This document shows, one piece after another, positions 39,231 to 47,682 of a stretch of 64,000 bases of DNA. Made by a program: the position numbers and the translations under genes. Numbering within the stretch: position 1 is the stretch's first letter; each line of letters opens with the position of its first letter. A model generated the notes under the pieces. The model ran no database searches. It saw only the letters and a program-made list of their open reading frames with translations, and was not told where the DNA came from. This DNA is from an uncultured Christensenellaceae bacterium (GTDB lineage Bacteria > Bacillota > Clostridia > Christensenellales > Borkfalkiaceae), in NCBI GenBank assembly GCA_910586985.1, contig CAJUKK010000012.1, positions 7,329-71,328 of the forward strand. Direction: 5' to 3'.

Positions 39231-39352
39231 TACTCGCAATCCTTAGATCTCTTCGACTGCTTGTCCGCATTGGACGAGCAATTTTTAATGTTTTTCGTGT
39301 TGTTTGCGCTATTTTTTGCGCTGTTGTTAGCCTTGTTATTCGTCTTTTTCAT
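39230..39352 (-). CDS. Asn/Lys-rich microprotein (40 residues) coupled to rubrerythrin
   Basis: Begins in an ATGA overlap with the rubrerythrin stop (39349-39352), preceded by AAAGGAG in the rubrerythrin end. Composition is dominated by N, K, S and A (MKKTNNKANNSAKNSANN ...), with two cysteines (24 and 39). The composition resembles small Clostridial spore-associated proteins, but that is only a resemblance. It lies between rubrerythrin and the acidic microprotein. Confidence 0.65.
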   Translation of the reverse strand: MKKTNNKANNSAKNSANNTKNIKNCSSNADKQSKRSKDCE

Positions 39353-39945
39353 ATATTCTCCTTTTTGAAAGGGAGATGCAATTGGACTTCACCTTGCGAC
39401 GCGCCGCAAAGCGGACAAATTTTCCAAGCTTCTTTTGTAGTGTGCATATAGCCGCATTCATTGCATATCCAAAGCATCGGACGATCAGCCGCATAGAGAG
39501 AGCCGTCCTTGAACGCCTCGAACAGATATTCGAATATAATCTTATGATTACTTTCGACCTTTGCCGTCTGCTCGAATTTAAGAGCAAGTTGCCCAAACCC
39601 CTCTTCCTTTGCAATCCTTGCAAATCCGGGATAGAGACTTTCCGCCTCCGATTCCTCGTCCTCCGCTGCAAAACGCAGATTTTCTTCCAGTGTTCCCGCA
39701 TGGAACGGATAGTTTGCATCGATATGCACGTTCTCCTGACTTCCCGCATTGTTTTGGATCGCCTCAAAGAAAATTCTCGCGTGATTTGTTTCGTTTTTTG
39801 CAATCGTGCGGATGGTATCCGCTAGCGTTTCATAACCCTGCGCCATCGCCTGTTTGACGATGAGCTGATACCGCATACCCGCCTGACATTCGCCCGCAAA
39901 CGATCTTGCGAGATTGTAAAACGTCTGCGTCTTGATAAATTCCAT
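39349..39945 (-). CDS. rubrerythrin (ferritin-like diiron with rubredoxin-like tail)
   Basis: 198 residues from the ATG at 39945 with GGGAGGA. The ferritin-like four-helix part holds 'ARSFAGECQAGMRYQ', 'IAKNETNHARIFFEAI', 'EDEESEAESLYPGFA' and 'EQTAKVESNHKIIFE', which supply the ExxH-type diiron ligands. The C-terminal rubredoxin-like part has 'CNECGYM' and 'CPLCG'. It reduces hydrogen peroxide in anaerobes. It heads a three-gene unit with two overlapping microproteins. Confidence 0.92.
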   Translation of the reverse strand: MEFIKTQTFYNLARSFAGECQAGMRYQLIVKQAMAQGYETLADTIRTIAKNETNHARIFFEAIQNNAGSQENVHIDANYPFHAGTLEENLRFAAEDEESEAESLYPGFARIAKEEGFGQLALKFEQTAKVESNHKIIFEYLFEAFKDGSLYAADRPMLWICNECGYMHTTKEAWKICPLCGASQGEVQLHLPFKKENI

Positions 39946-40013
39946 TTGCTGTCCTCCCTTACGCAATTATCTTGTACGCAAAAAGAGTTTTTTATACAAA
40001 TCTCAATAAAATT

Positions 40014-41306
40014 TTAAAGATTATTTTTACGAATGGTATCGACGGGAGAACGGCTTGCCGCTCTCAATACAGGAAATAGCGACGCTATCGTCGCCACGCC
40101 CAAGGCAAGCGCGGCGACAATCGGATAGACGGCAAAATGCGTATTGAACGCAATCCCGAGCGTATCGAAGAGATAGTCGCTCACCGCCATCATAACGAGG
40201 GGCGTTGCGCCCAAAGCAAGCGCAGCGGAAATTACGGCGAGCAACACGCTTTCGAGCATAAAAATAAGCAGAACGCTCCCCTTTCGCGCCCCGAGCGCAC
40301 GCATGATGCCGATTTCCTGACGCTTTTTTTCAAGGGAAAGACCGACGAACTGATAGATAAGCAACGCGGAAAAGACCGAAAATGCAATCCCAAGCCCCAT
40401 AAAGACGTTTTCCGTCGTTTGGATTGTATCCGCATTCGATCTTATAACATTCAGTCCGCCCGATGCTATCTGCAACGCCTCCCGTTTCTCTAAGCAAAGC
40501 AATATTTTCGCCGAAGAGACGGATGCAGGAAGCGCAACGGCACAATTTACTCTGCCGTGCGCAACGCTCTCGGCAAAAATAAGTTTATCGTGCGGAGCGG
40601 ATGTCTCGTCGTAATCGCTGTAATATATGTGAGAATGCGGACAATGCGTATCCACGACCCCTACGATTTTCACGCGTTTTGCCTCTTCGTCGCGCGATCC
40701 TACGCTTAAATAAAAATCGCCGCTTACAAGTTCGTTTAAAGTATTTACGGTGCGATAACCCCGTTCATCGCGAATATAACGCGTTTCCGTCTCCACAACG
40801 GGATACGTTAACTGATCGTAATATATTCCGCCGTATTGGAACAAAAAGCTCTTCGCAACGCAGAGGGTAAGCGCGATTTCGTCCCCGCTTTGCGGCAACC
40901 GTCCCGTGAGGGCATAATCTTTCGCCTGAATAATTTCCTCGGTGCAGCAAACGCCGTCTCGCGGATAAACCGTGCCTTCGCTCCACTGTTCGGGAAAAAA
41001 GTAATAAGCGTGATAACCCGTCTCCGCAAGCAACGGCTGAAATTTCATTCCCGTAGATTCGTTGAGATCGGCAAGCTCGTTCTTATCCCAACCCCTTTCG
41101 GAAAAGACGATTGTAAACTCCTCCGCGCCGATTGCGCTTTGCTCGAGCGTTTCTTGATCTGTGAACCCGAGCGCCAAACAAACGCCGAGCATCGTAAGCG
41201 ACACGGCAAATAAAAACAGCGCGACAATAAATCTCACGGGACTGCGTTTAATACACCCCGCGCCGATTTTTAGCGCTGCTTTGAATGGCAATCCTTTGCG
41301 TTTCAT
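40014..41306 (-). CDS. FtsX-like ABC transporter permease
   Basis: 430 residues. N-terminal membrane helix ('FIVALFLFAVSLTMLGVCLALG'), an extracytoplasmic domain of about 240 residues, and three C-terminal helices with the MacB/FtsX signature 'KKRQEIGIMRALGARKGSVLLIFMLESVLLAV'. It overlaps the ATPase gene upstream by 4 bases, so the two should form one transporter. It lacks the 'NLSGNYKKK' ending of the other permeases in the array. MacB-like systems move peptides or lipids out of the membrane; the substrate is unknown. Confidence 0.87.
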   Translation of the reverse strand: MKRKGLPFKAALKIGAGCIKRSPVRFIVALFLFAVSLTMLGVCLALGFTDQETLEQSAIGAEEFTIVFSERGWDKNELADLNESTGMKFQPLLAETGYHAYYFFPEQWSEGTVYPRDGVCCTEEIIQAKDYALTGRLPQSGDEIALTLCVAKSFLFQYGGIYYDQLTYPVVETETRYIRDERGYRTVNTLNELVSGDFYLSVGSRDEEAKRVKIVGVVDTHCPHSHIYYSDYDETSAPHDKLIFAESVAHGRVNCAVALPASVSSAKILLCLEKREALQIASGGLNVIRSNADTIQTTENVFMGLGIAFSVFSALLIYQFVGLSLEKKRQEIGIMRALGARKGSVLLIFMLESVLLAVISAALALGATPLVMMAVSDYLFDTLGIAFNTHFAVYPIVAALALGVATIASLFPVLRAASRSPVDTIRKNNL

Positions 41307-41980
41307 CTCGACGCTCCCGTATCGGAAACAATCAGTCCGTCCGCGATCTCGACAATTCGGTCGCCGTAATTTTCGGCAAACTCACGATCGTGCGAAACGA
41401 CGATGACGAGGCGATCGGAAGAGAGAGATTTCAAAAGTTGTAAAACGGATTTCCCCGTTTCGGAATCGAGCGCGCCCGTCGGCTCGTCGGCAAATATGAT
41501 GCGCGGATTTTTAACAAGAGCGCGTGCAATGGCAACCCGTTGACGCTGCCCGCCCGAGAGCTCGTCTATTTTTCTGTCGCCCAATCCGTCAAGTTCGACA
41601 AGGTGCAAAATTTCGTCTATTTTTTGACCGTCGACCTTTTCGCCCTGTAATTCGAGCGCAAGCCCGATATTTCCGCGCACGGAAAAATCGGAAAGCAAGT
41701 TATAATCTTGAAAGACAAATCCGATATATTCGTTGCGGTAATCGTCCCAATCGCGCTCTTTAAAAGAGACGCTCGACTTATCATCGATCACGACTTCCCC
41801 CTCGGTCGGTACGTCCAACCCGCCCATTAAATGAAGAAGGGTGGACTTTCCCGACCCGCTCTTGCCGAGAATGAACGCCATACCGCGATCCTCAAACGTG
41901 AGATTTATTCCCTTCAACGCCTCTACGGACTGTCCCTTTTTCACGCGGTAAGTCTTTTTTAAGTTCTTAACTGCAAACAT
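41303..41980 (-). CDS. ABC transporter ATP-binding protein (LolD/MacB type)
   Basis: 225 residues. Walker A 'GKSGSGKST', Q-loop 'FVFQDYNLL', signature 'LSGGQRQRVAIARAL', Walker B 'IIFADEPTGALD' and H-loop 'VVSHD'. It drives the adjacent FtsX-like permeases; it is the only ATPase gene in the 40-47 kb array. An AAGGAGTG site precedes the ATG. A short repeat element lies between it and the permease upstream. Confidence 0.93.
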   Translation of the reverse strand: MFAVKNLKKTYRVKKGQSVEALKGINLTFEDRGMAFILGKSGSGKSTLLHLMGGLDVPTEGEVVIDDKSSVSFKERDWDDYRNEYIGFVFQDYNLLSDFSVRGNIGLALELQGEKVDGQKIDEILHLVELDGLGDRKIDELSGGQRQRVAIARALVKNPRIIFADEPTGALDSETGKSVLQLLKSLSSDRLVIVVSHDREFAENYGDRIVEIADGLIVSDTGASR

Positions 41981-42003
41981 ATTGCACTCCTTTTTATAGT
42001 CGT

Positions 42004-42041
42004 TGAGATTCTCACACTTCGCCTACGCTCCGCTGAGAATA
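42004..42041. repeat. short dispersed repeat, copy 1
   Basis: Contains GATTCTCACA ... TTCGCCTACGCTCCGC ... TGAGAATAAC, with imperfect inverted ends (TTCTCA / TGAGAA). Related copies lie at 47541-47573 and 47601-47638. Confidence 0.5.
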
Positions 42042-42049
42042 ACGTTTGC

Positions 42050-43435
42050 TCAATATTTCTTCTTCCGCTTATAATTCCCCGAGAGATTATCGACGATCGT
42101 CTGTTTGAAAAAGTTATGAATAGGTATGAGTGCCGCGAGTACGGGTACGATAAAACTCATGCCCGCTAAAAGCAATACATTCCAGCCGTTAAATATATAA
42201 GTTGAAACTCCGAAGGTATGATTATAAGTAAGCGACTTTATGATCCCGTAGTAAAGTCCCAGGTCAGTTATAAGCGCGAGGAAAAACGAACACACCCCTA
42301 TCAATAACGCCTCAACAATAAACAATCGGGCAATATCTCTCTTTCCCGCGCCCATCGAGCGCAAAATTCCGACTTTTCGTTGTTTTAACTGAGCGGACAT
42401 CGATATTAAGTGAATATTTAATACCACTGCGAATATCCCAAATACAATCCCCGCGCAGCTTAGCAATATTGTAAACAATCGTTCTCCCGAATCGAATATA
42501 AGACCTCTTAGCTTCCATAATCCAATCTCCGGAACGGCTTCGACATATCTTTCGCAATCGCCAAAAAAATGCAACCCGACTTCAACGATTTTTCTCACGG
42601 AACTATAATCGGTGTCTCCGATTGCAAATAAGAACCGACAATATTCGTTCTCTATTCTATCATCGCTATCACGCCACATCTGCGAGCAGAATATTCTTCC
42701 GTATGGCTTATCGAAGGTCGTTTCATCGCTTGCGGCGGTATTGTGCGTATCCACAACACCGACAATCGTCACTTCCTCGTATTCTTTTGCAGCGTCAGAA
42801 AGCGCATTTTCACGCATCAGCTTCTTTCCGATCAAATCTTGCGGCGCGTTGATTATTTCGGTTTCAGCACGCGGCAGATTATTGTTATAGTACCATGAAT
42901 TATCATTCGCGCGATACTCAAAATTGATACGGTTGTCGCTGTACCCGTATTCAAGAAATATCTTAAACTGTGCTTCGCTTACAGCAATTTCATCGACTGC
43001 TACGGGATATCTCCCCGCAAGCAATTCGTATCCGAATTTTTCATATATATTTTCCGTCGCACAGATCACATCGGAATCCCGCCCGAAAGAAAAAGCTATA
43101 TCCGATGACGGAAGAAAAGCCGCTATACTCACAGGGAAATTTTTGTATTCGTGGATAAACCGATGCGGTAATTGATTTTCTATATACGATATATTCTCTT
43201 CCCCGATTGCTCCGTCGTACTCATTTTTGTAATTGTAAAATACAACATACGGATTTGTATTTTTCAGATAATATTGATATCCTCGCACAATATAATCAAA
43301 TTGATTATAGGTATACGCCATGGAAGCAAGGGTAAAAAGAGCAAACGAAAATGCCGAGAGAATTATCGTGATAACCCTAGTTATCCACTTCCCTTGTAAG
43401 GCAAGCCTTAATGAAGTTTTAAACGGAATTTTCAA
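42050..43435 (-). CDS. FtsX-like ABC transporter permease
   Basis: 461 residues starting with TTG at 43435, supported by GAGGAGAG eight bases upstream and by the match of 'MKIPFKTSLRLAL' to the neighbours. One N-terminal helix, a long outside domain, and three C-terminal helices with 'LKQRKVGILRSMGAGKRDIARLFIVEALLIGV'. It ends with 'FKQTIVDNLSGNYKRKKK', an ending shared by the permeases at 43521 and 45092. It is probably paired with the ATPase at 41303. Confidence 0.87.
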   Translation of the reverse strand: MKIPFKTSLRLALQGKWITRVITIILSAFSFALFTLASMAYTYNQFDYIVRGYQYYLKNTNPYVVFYNYKNEYDGAIGEENISYIENQLPHRFIHEYKNFPVSIAAFLPSSDIAFSFGRDSDVICATENIYEKFGYELLAGRYPVAVDEIAVSEAQFKIFLEYGYSDNRINFEYRANDNSWYYNNNLPRAETEIINAPQDLIGKKLMRENALSDAAKEYEEVTIVGVVDTHNTAASDETTFDKPYGRIFCSQMWRDSDDRIENEYCRFLFAIGDTDYSSVRKIVEVGLHFFGDCERYVEAVPEIGLWKLRGLIFDSGERLFTILLSCAGIVFGIFAVVLNIHLISMSAQLKQRKVGILRSMGAGKRDIARLFIVEALLIGVCSFFLALITDLGLYYGIIKSLTYNHTFGVSTYIFNGWNVLLLAGMSFIVPVLAALIPIHNFFKQTIVDNLSGNYKRKKKY

Positions 43436-43520
43436 AATAATCTCTCCTCACAAGCTGTGATGCTTTCAAATGCGCCGGGTTGCACTACTTTATCTCTTGT
43501 AATTTTTCTACAGACACCCT

Positions 43521-44974
43521 TTACTTTGATTTTTTCTTATAATTTCCTGAGAGGTTGTCGACGATCGTCTGCTTAAAAAATTTCTTCAGCGGAAACAAAG
43601 TACTTAAAAGCGGAACTGCATAGCATACCGCCGCCAGAATGAGAGCCGTCCAACCGTTATAGACGAGCACGGAAACGCCGAATTGGTTGATAAGCGCCCA
43701 CGGCTGCAACCAACCGTAGAATGCGGCAAGAGAGGCGCAGAGCGCAAGCAAAAAGATTGCCGTAGCCATGATCAGACTCTCTAATATAAATATTTTGCTC
43801 ACTGCTTTTCTGTCCGCGCCCATCGAGCGCAATATCCCGATTTTTTTCTGCTTACTCTGTATCGATTGTGAAATCAAATATCCGTTGAGTATCGCCGCAA
43901 ACGTTCCAAACAGTCCGCCTCCGATAAGTCCAATCGTTAAAAATAGTTTTTCGTTATTAAACGCGTCGGTATGAAACATTCTGTCCATATCATTCAAAAT
44001 CGGATAACCGCTTATCTCACCCGCATCGTAAGCCGCCTTCCACGACAAAACCTTGTTCACGAATTTTTTCATGACGGATTTTTCGGTGATGACGGGGCAA
44101 TATACCTTCGCGCCCGCTTGGATTCCCGCCGTTTTCCTATCAAACCCGGCAAGCAAAAACCGCCCTGCGGGATAATTATTTATCTCTTCGCCCTCATAGT
44201 CAGTATTGAAATTGGTATTTACGACACCGACAATTTTATATTCGTACGCATGTTCATCCGTCCCGATATTACCTGCGCCGAGCGTCTTTCCGAGAATATC
44301 CGTATAATCCTTAATCTCAGTCTTGTTGGCTTGCGCCGTATCCTCGTTTATTTCGTATCGAGACCCGTTCCAACGAAAACATTCGGATACATCTCGATAT
44401 CCCAAGCGGTAGAACGCCTCGAAGTGCGCTTCGCTGATTGCAACTTCAAACTCTTCCGTGGGAAATTTCCCTGCAAGCAATTCATATCCCATTGAATGAT
44501 ACATTTGCTCTGTGCCGTAGTTATACATCGCACCGCCAAGTGTTTTTAAATAAATTGAGTCATAGGGAGAGCCGTGAGAAAAATCATTGGAGACCTCCTC
44601 TTCTAAGCCATAAATTTGCACGATTGTACGCATCCGATCATTACGATCCGCCGTCCCCAAAAATTATTCCAATATAAAAACGTCTCGCTATTTTGCAATG
44701 TTTCCTGAGGAAAATAAAGACACTGCGCACCGATAATCTCTTCGATTTTCTTTATTTCACCGACCGTCTGCACACCATTGATAATATTAAACGTCCTGTA
44801 TTTATTGTAATTCAAATATCCCTTTGCTATATTATTTTCGTAACGATAAGTGTACGACGTCAATCCAAGTGCAAACCACATAAACGCAAAAGCAGAGAGA
44901 ATAATTGTAATAATCCGTCTCTCCCATTTGCCGTGAAATGCAAGCCGCAATGAAGTTTTAAACGGAATTTTCAT
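43521..44974 (-). pseudogene. FtsX-like permease, interrupted by a frameshift
   Basis: The ATG at 44974 (site GGAGAA) opens 'MKIPFKTSLRLAFHGKW' and runs to a stop at 44603. The rest of the protein continues in another frame from about 44660 ('DRMRTIVQIYGLEEE') to 'NLSGNYKKKSK' at 43521. The change is at about 44640-44660 in a TTTTTGGGG run. Joined, it would be about 483 residues, like its neighbours. It may be a true inactivation, phase variation at the homopolymer, or a sequencing error. Confidence 0.75.
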
Positions 44975-45006
44975 GTATTGATTCTCCGTAAACTATTCTT
45001 GCCTCA

Positions 45007-45035
45007 ATTATAACATATCAAAATGATCATTTCAA
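45007..45035 (-). promoter_or_regulatory. internal promoter before permease 43521-44974
   Basis: TTGAAA, 17-base spacer, TATAAT on the minus strand, 33 bases before the ATG at 44974. Confidence 0.75.
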
Positions 45036-45091
45036 TACTATGTTTCTTACAATTTACTTAAATAAAAGGGAAGGTTCAAAGTGCAACAAGT

Positions 45092-46510
45092 TCACTTCGT
45101 TTTTTTCTTATAATTCCCTGAGAGATTGTCGACAATTGATTGCTTGAAAAAGTTTCGAATGGGCAATAGAGCCGCAAGTATAGGTACGATAAAACTCATG
45201 CCCGCCAATATCAAAACATTCCAGCCATTGAGTACGAAAGGATACACGCCGAAACTTGCATACGTTTTACTCATCAGCGGAACAAGTACTCCGTAATACA
45301 CTCCAAAACAGACGGGAAACGAGAAGATAAAGACGCTTAATCCGATAAGTAGCGATTCAAGCAGGAATATCCACACAATATCCGTTTTCCTTGCGCCCAT
45401 CGAGCGCAAAATACCGACTTGTTGCTGCTTTAACTGCGCGGATAATGATATCAGGTGAATGTTTAAAACAACAGCAAATATGCCGAAAACCGCGCCTGCC
45501 GCGCCTGCCATGGCGGAATATAAGTCCTCCGTCTGCGTATCGAACAGATAATCAATATGATTCGCACCAATATTATACGTATCGGGGAATTGCTCCGTAA
45601 GCCTCATCGATGTTTCCACATGCAATTTCGCCTCGTCGTAATCCTTTGCGGGACTTGTAATTAGCTCCGTGCAAAAATAATCTTCTTTCTCAAAATAAGC
45701 ATCACGCCATGAGGGAGAATAAAACGCTCTGCTAAGATCGCGACTGTATTCTCCGTCCCGATAGCAATGCGTGTCGACGATTCCGACGATCGTCACCTCG
45801 TGTATGCCGCAATGCGCGTTTCCAATCTGTTCGTTACCCGTACGCGCGAGCGTTTTGCCGATCAAGTCGCTGTATTCCTTAATCTCTTCCTTTTCCGCAG
45901 TCGGCAGATATGTATCGAAAAAATAATTATCACTATCCGAATTATTCTTTACAAAATTTGCAAAATTATTGCTGTATCCCTCTTGCCGAAAAATTGTGAA
46001 CTGATTTACATTGATTGCAATCTCATTGACACCGACGGGATACCGTCCCGCTACAACCTGAAAACCAAAATCCTCATAGAGCCGTTCTACGCCCTCTTTC
46101 CCGCTGAAGAAAAGGAGATTACTACCGCCAAAGATGTTCGACGGAATATTCCTATATTCGGGAAAATAGGTAGCGATATCAATCCCCGTATCGTATGCAT
46201 AGATATACTCTTTCCCCGTTTCCGCTTCTACGGTAGAGATCACTTCTTTCCCAAGCACGCTCGAATTTTGAAAAAGATCATTCGGCTTATCGATCCACGA
46301 AAGTTCATATTTTACGTAACCGTCGTTTCCTCCCGCTTTATTTAAAAACCCCCTCGTTATAAAATCCGCGCGACTGTATGTGTATGCCATTGTAGCAAGC
46401 GTAAACAGCGAAAAAGCAAAAACAGATAATATGATCGTTATCACACGCGTCGCCCACCTCCTCTGCAAAGCAAGCTTGCATGAAGTTTTAAACGGAATCC
46501 CACGTTTCAT
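45092..46510 (-). CDS. FtsX-like ABC transporter permease
   Basis: 472 residues from the ATG at 46510, preceded by GCGAGGTT. The N terminus 'IPFKTSCKLALQRRWATRVITIILSVFAF' matches the other array permeases, as does the C-terminal 'LKQQQVGILRSMGARKTDIVWIFLLESLLIGL' and the 'FKQSIVDNLSGNYKKKTK' ending. The outside domain differs strongly from its paralogues. It lies 61 bases after the secreted protein gene. Confidence 0.87.
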   Translation of the reverse strand: MKRGIPFKTSCKLALQRRWATRVITIILSVFAFSLFTLATMAYTYSRADFITRGFLNKAGGNDGYVKYELSWIDKPNDLFQNSSVLGKEVISTVEAETGKEYIYAYDTGIDIATYFPEYRNIPSNIFGGSNLLFFSGKEGVERLYEDFGFQVVAGRYPVGVNEIAINVNQFTIFRQEGYSNNFANFVKNNSDSDNYFFDTYLPTAEKEEIKEYSDLIGKTLARTGNEQIGNAHCGIHEVTIVGIVDTHCYRDGEYSRDLSRAFYSPSWRDAYFEKEDYFCTELITSPAKDYDEAKLHVETSMRLTEQFPDTYNIGANHIDYLFDTQTEDLYSAMAGAAGAVFGIFAVVLNIHLISLSAQLKQQQVGILRSMGARKTDIVWIFLLESLLIGLSVFIFSFPVCFGVYYGVLVPLMSKTYASFGVYPFVLNGWNVLILAGMSFIVPILAALLPIRNFFKQSIVDNLSGNYKKKTK

Positions 46511-46570
46511 AAATAACCTCGCCATACTAAATGCAAGCGATACATATAATGTACCGCTTGTAAAAATAAA

Positions 46571-47353
46571 TTAACCATTTGAAAATGCAAACATCGTATC
46601 GTACTCGTTGAATATCACGTCTTGACTTGCCTTTAGCGTTACCTTATTCGGACCACATATAACAGTAAACGTAACACCGTTTATTGTTCTTTCTTCCGGA
46701 TAATACGGCCACCACCGTTCTCTCACGGTAAAATCTACAACTTCTCCCTGATATGCAAGGGAACAATATACGATACCGTCTTTTGCGTTATGGTCCCAAA
46801 CAAACCCTGGTTCATCGTAAGAATTGGTAAGACAACCCGTTGTTGTAAATCCGTTAGCATAAAATTTAGCAGAAGCAACGTGCCCAGGTGTCGCTAAATA
46901 ATTGTTATATGTAGAATAAACACCATCTGCCTCACACTTGGCACGTATAAACTTGACGTTGTTTTGATAACATGTGTAATCCGAACTCGAAGAATGTGCA
47001 ACAATATTGCGAGTTTGTTTATAATTCAAGTGCTCTGTATAACATGGATATCTATCAGAAACTCCAATCCTACCCTCCAAAAGCGTCGCATGCGTATCCT
47101 CCTGTGTAACCGTATATGTGGTAAAGCAGTAATGAGCGTTCATCCCGCCTACTTGAATCGTCGGCATTTCTACGTAAGTACAGGCAAGCGGCATAATTCC
47201 CTCATCAGAATGTGCCGAAATCGGTACTTCTGCTTGTTGCGACTCCTCCGCTTGCACGCTCATCCCCGCAGGCGCAAGCAATGCGCCGCCCGCCGCAAAC
47301 ACCGTGACGCCGCTAATCGCAAGCGCCAAAATCCGTTTTACTGATTTCGTCAT
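46571..47353 (-). CDS. secreted protein of unknown function
   Basis: 260 residues from the ATG at 47353, which has AAGGGGGAG upstream. The first 35 residues form a signal peptide ending near 'SVQAEE'. The mature protein is rich in Tyr, Thr and Asn and has seven or so cysteines, which may form disulfides outside the cell. No domain recognised. It precedes the permease array on the same strand and has a good promoter, so it could be cargo, a ligand or a sensor partner for the array; that is only inferred from position. Confidence 0.72.
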   Translation of the reverse strand: MTKSVKRILALAISGVTVFAAGGALLAPAGMSVQAEESQQAEVPISAHSDEGIMPLACTYVEMPTIQVGGMNAHYCFTTYTVTQEDTHATLLEGRIGVSDRYPCYTEHLNYKQTRNIVAHSSSSDYTCYQNNVKFIRAKCEADGVYSTYNNYLATPGHVASAKFYANGFTTTGCLTNSYDEPGFVWDHNAKDGIVYCSLAYQGEVVDFTVRERWWPYYPEERTINGVTFTVICGPNKVTLKASQDVIFNEYDTMFAFSNG

Positions 47354-47393
47354 AGCAATTCTCCCCCTTAAAAGATTATTATCGGTCGATAAT

Positions 47394-47422
47394 ATTTTAT
47401 CACATCTTTTTCCCTTTGTCAA
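47394..47422 (-). promoter_or_regulatory. promoter of secreted protein gene and permease array
   Basis: TTGACA, 17-base spacer, TAAAAT on the minus strand, 40 bases before the ATG at 47353. Confidence 0.8.
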
Positions 47423-47540
47423 TGGAATTCTAAAACATTTTTTGTTCTTATTTTGCATTTTTTATATTTTTAACATAATATTCTCTCTTGCGCTCTCGGC
47501 GGCGCTCAGGGGATAAAATGGGGATAAAATGCAGTGGAAT

Positions 47541-47573
47541 TTCTCACAGTCGCTCCGCTCCTTGAGAATGAGA
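47541..47573. repeat. short dispersed repeat, copy 2
   Basis: TTCTCACAGTCGCTCCGCTC followed by CTTGAGAATGAG: inverted ends TTCTCA / TGAGAA around a GCTCCGC core, as in 42004-42041. It lies in a 200-base non-coding stretch (47464-47649) that also has a tandem GGGGATAAAAT. Confidence 0.5.
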
Positions 47574-47600
47574 TTTAAGATATTCCCCGCTATGTAACCC

Positions 47601-47638
47601 GTCATTCTCGGCGAGCCCGTAGGGCAAATGTGAAAATC
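47601..47638 (-). repeat. short dispersed repeat, copy 3 (reverse orientation)
   Basis: Read on the minus strand it begins GATTTTCACA and ends GAGAATGAC, and aligns base for base with most of the 42004-42041 copy, including a GCCTACG-like core. Confidence 0.45.
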
Positions 47639-47649
47639 TGTTTCTTAAT

Positions 47650-47677
47650 AAAAAACGGCGCAAACGCGCCGTTTTTT
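47650..47677. terminator. terminator of ClC gene
   Basis: Stem AAAAAACGGCGC / GCGCCGTTTTTT, loop AAAC, 6 bases after the ClC stop. Confidence 0.88.
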
Positions 47678-47682
47678 CATTA

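Noticed and set aside
43521..44660. Separate shorter permease gene starting at TTG 44660
   Set aside because: No SD site, and it lacks the N-terminal helix that directly precedes it in another frame; a frameshifted single gene is simpler.
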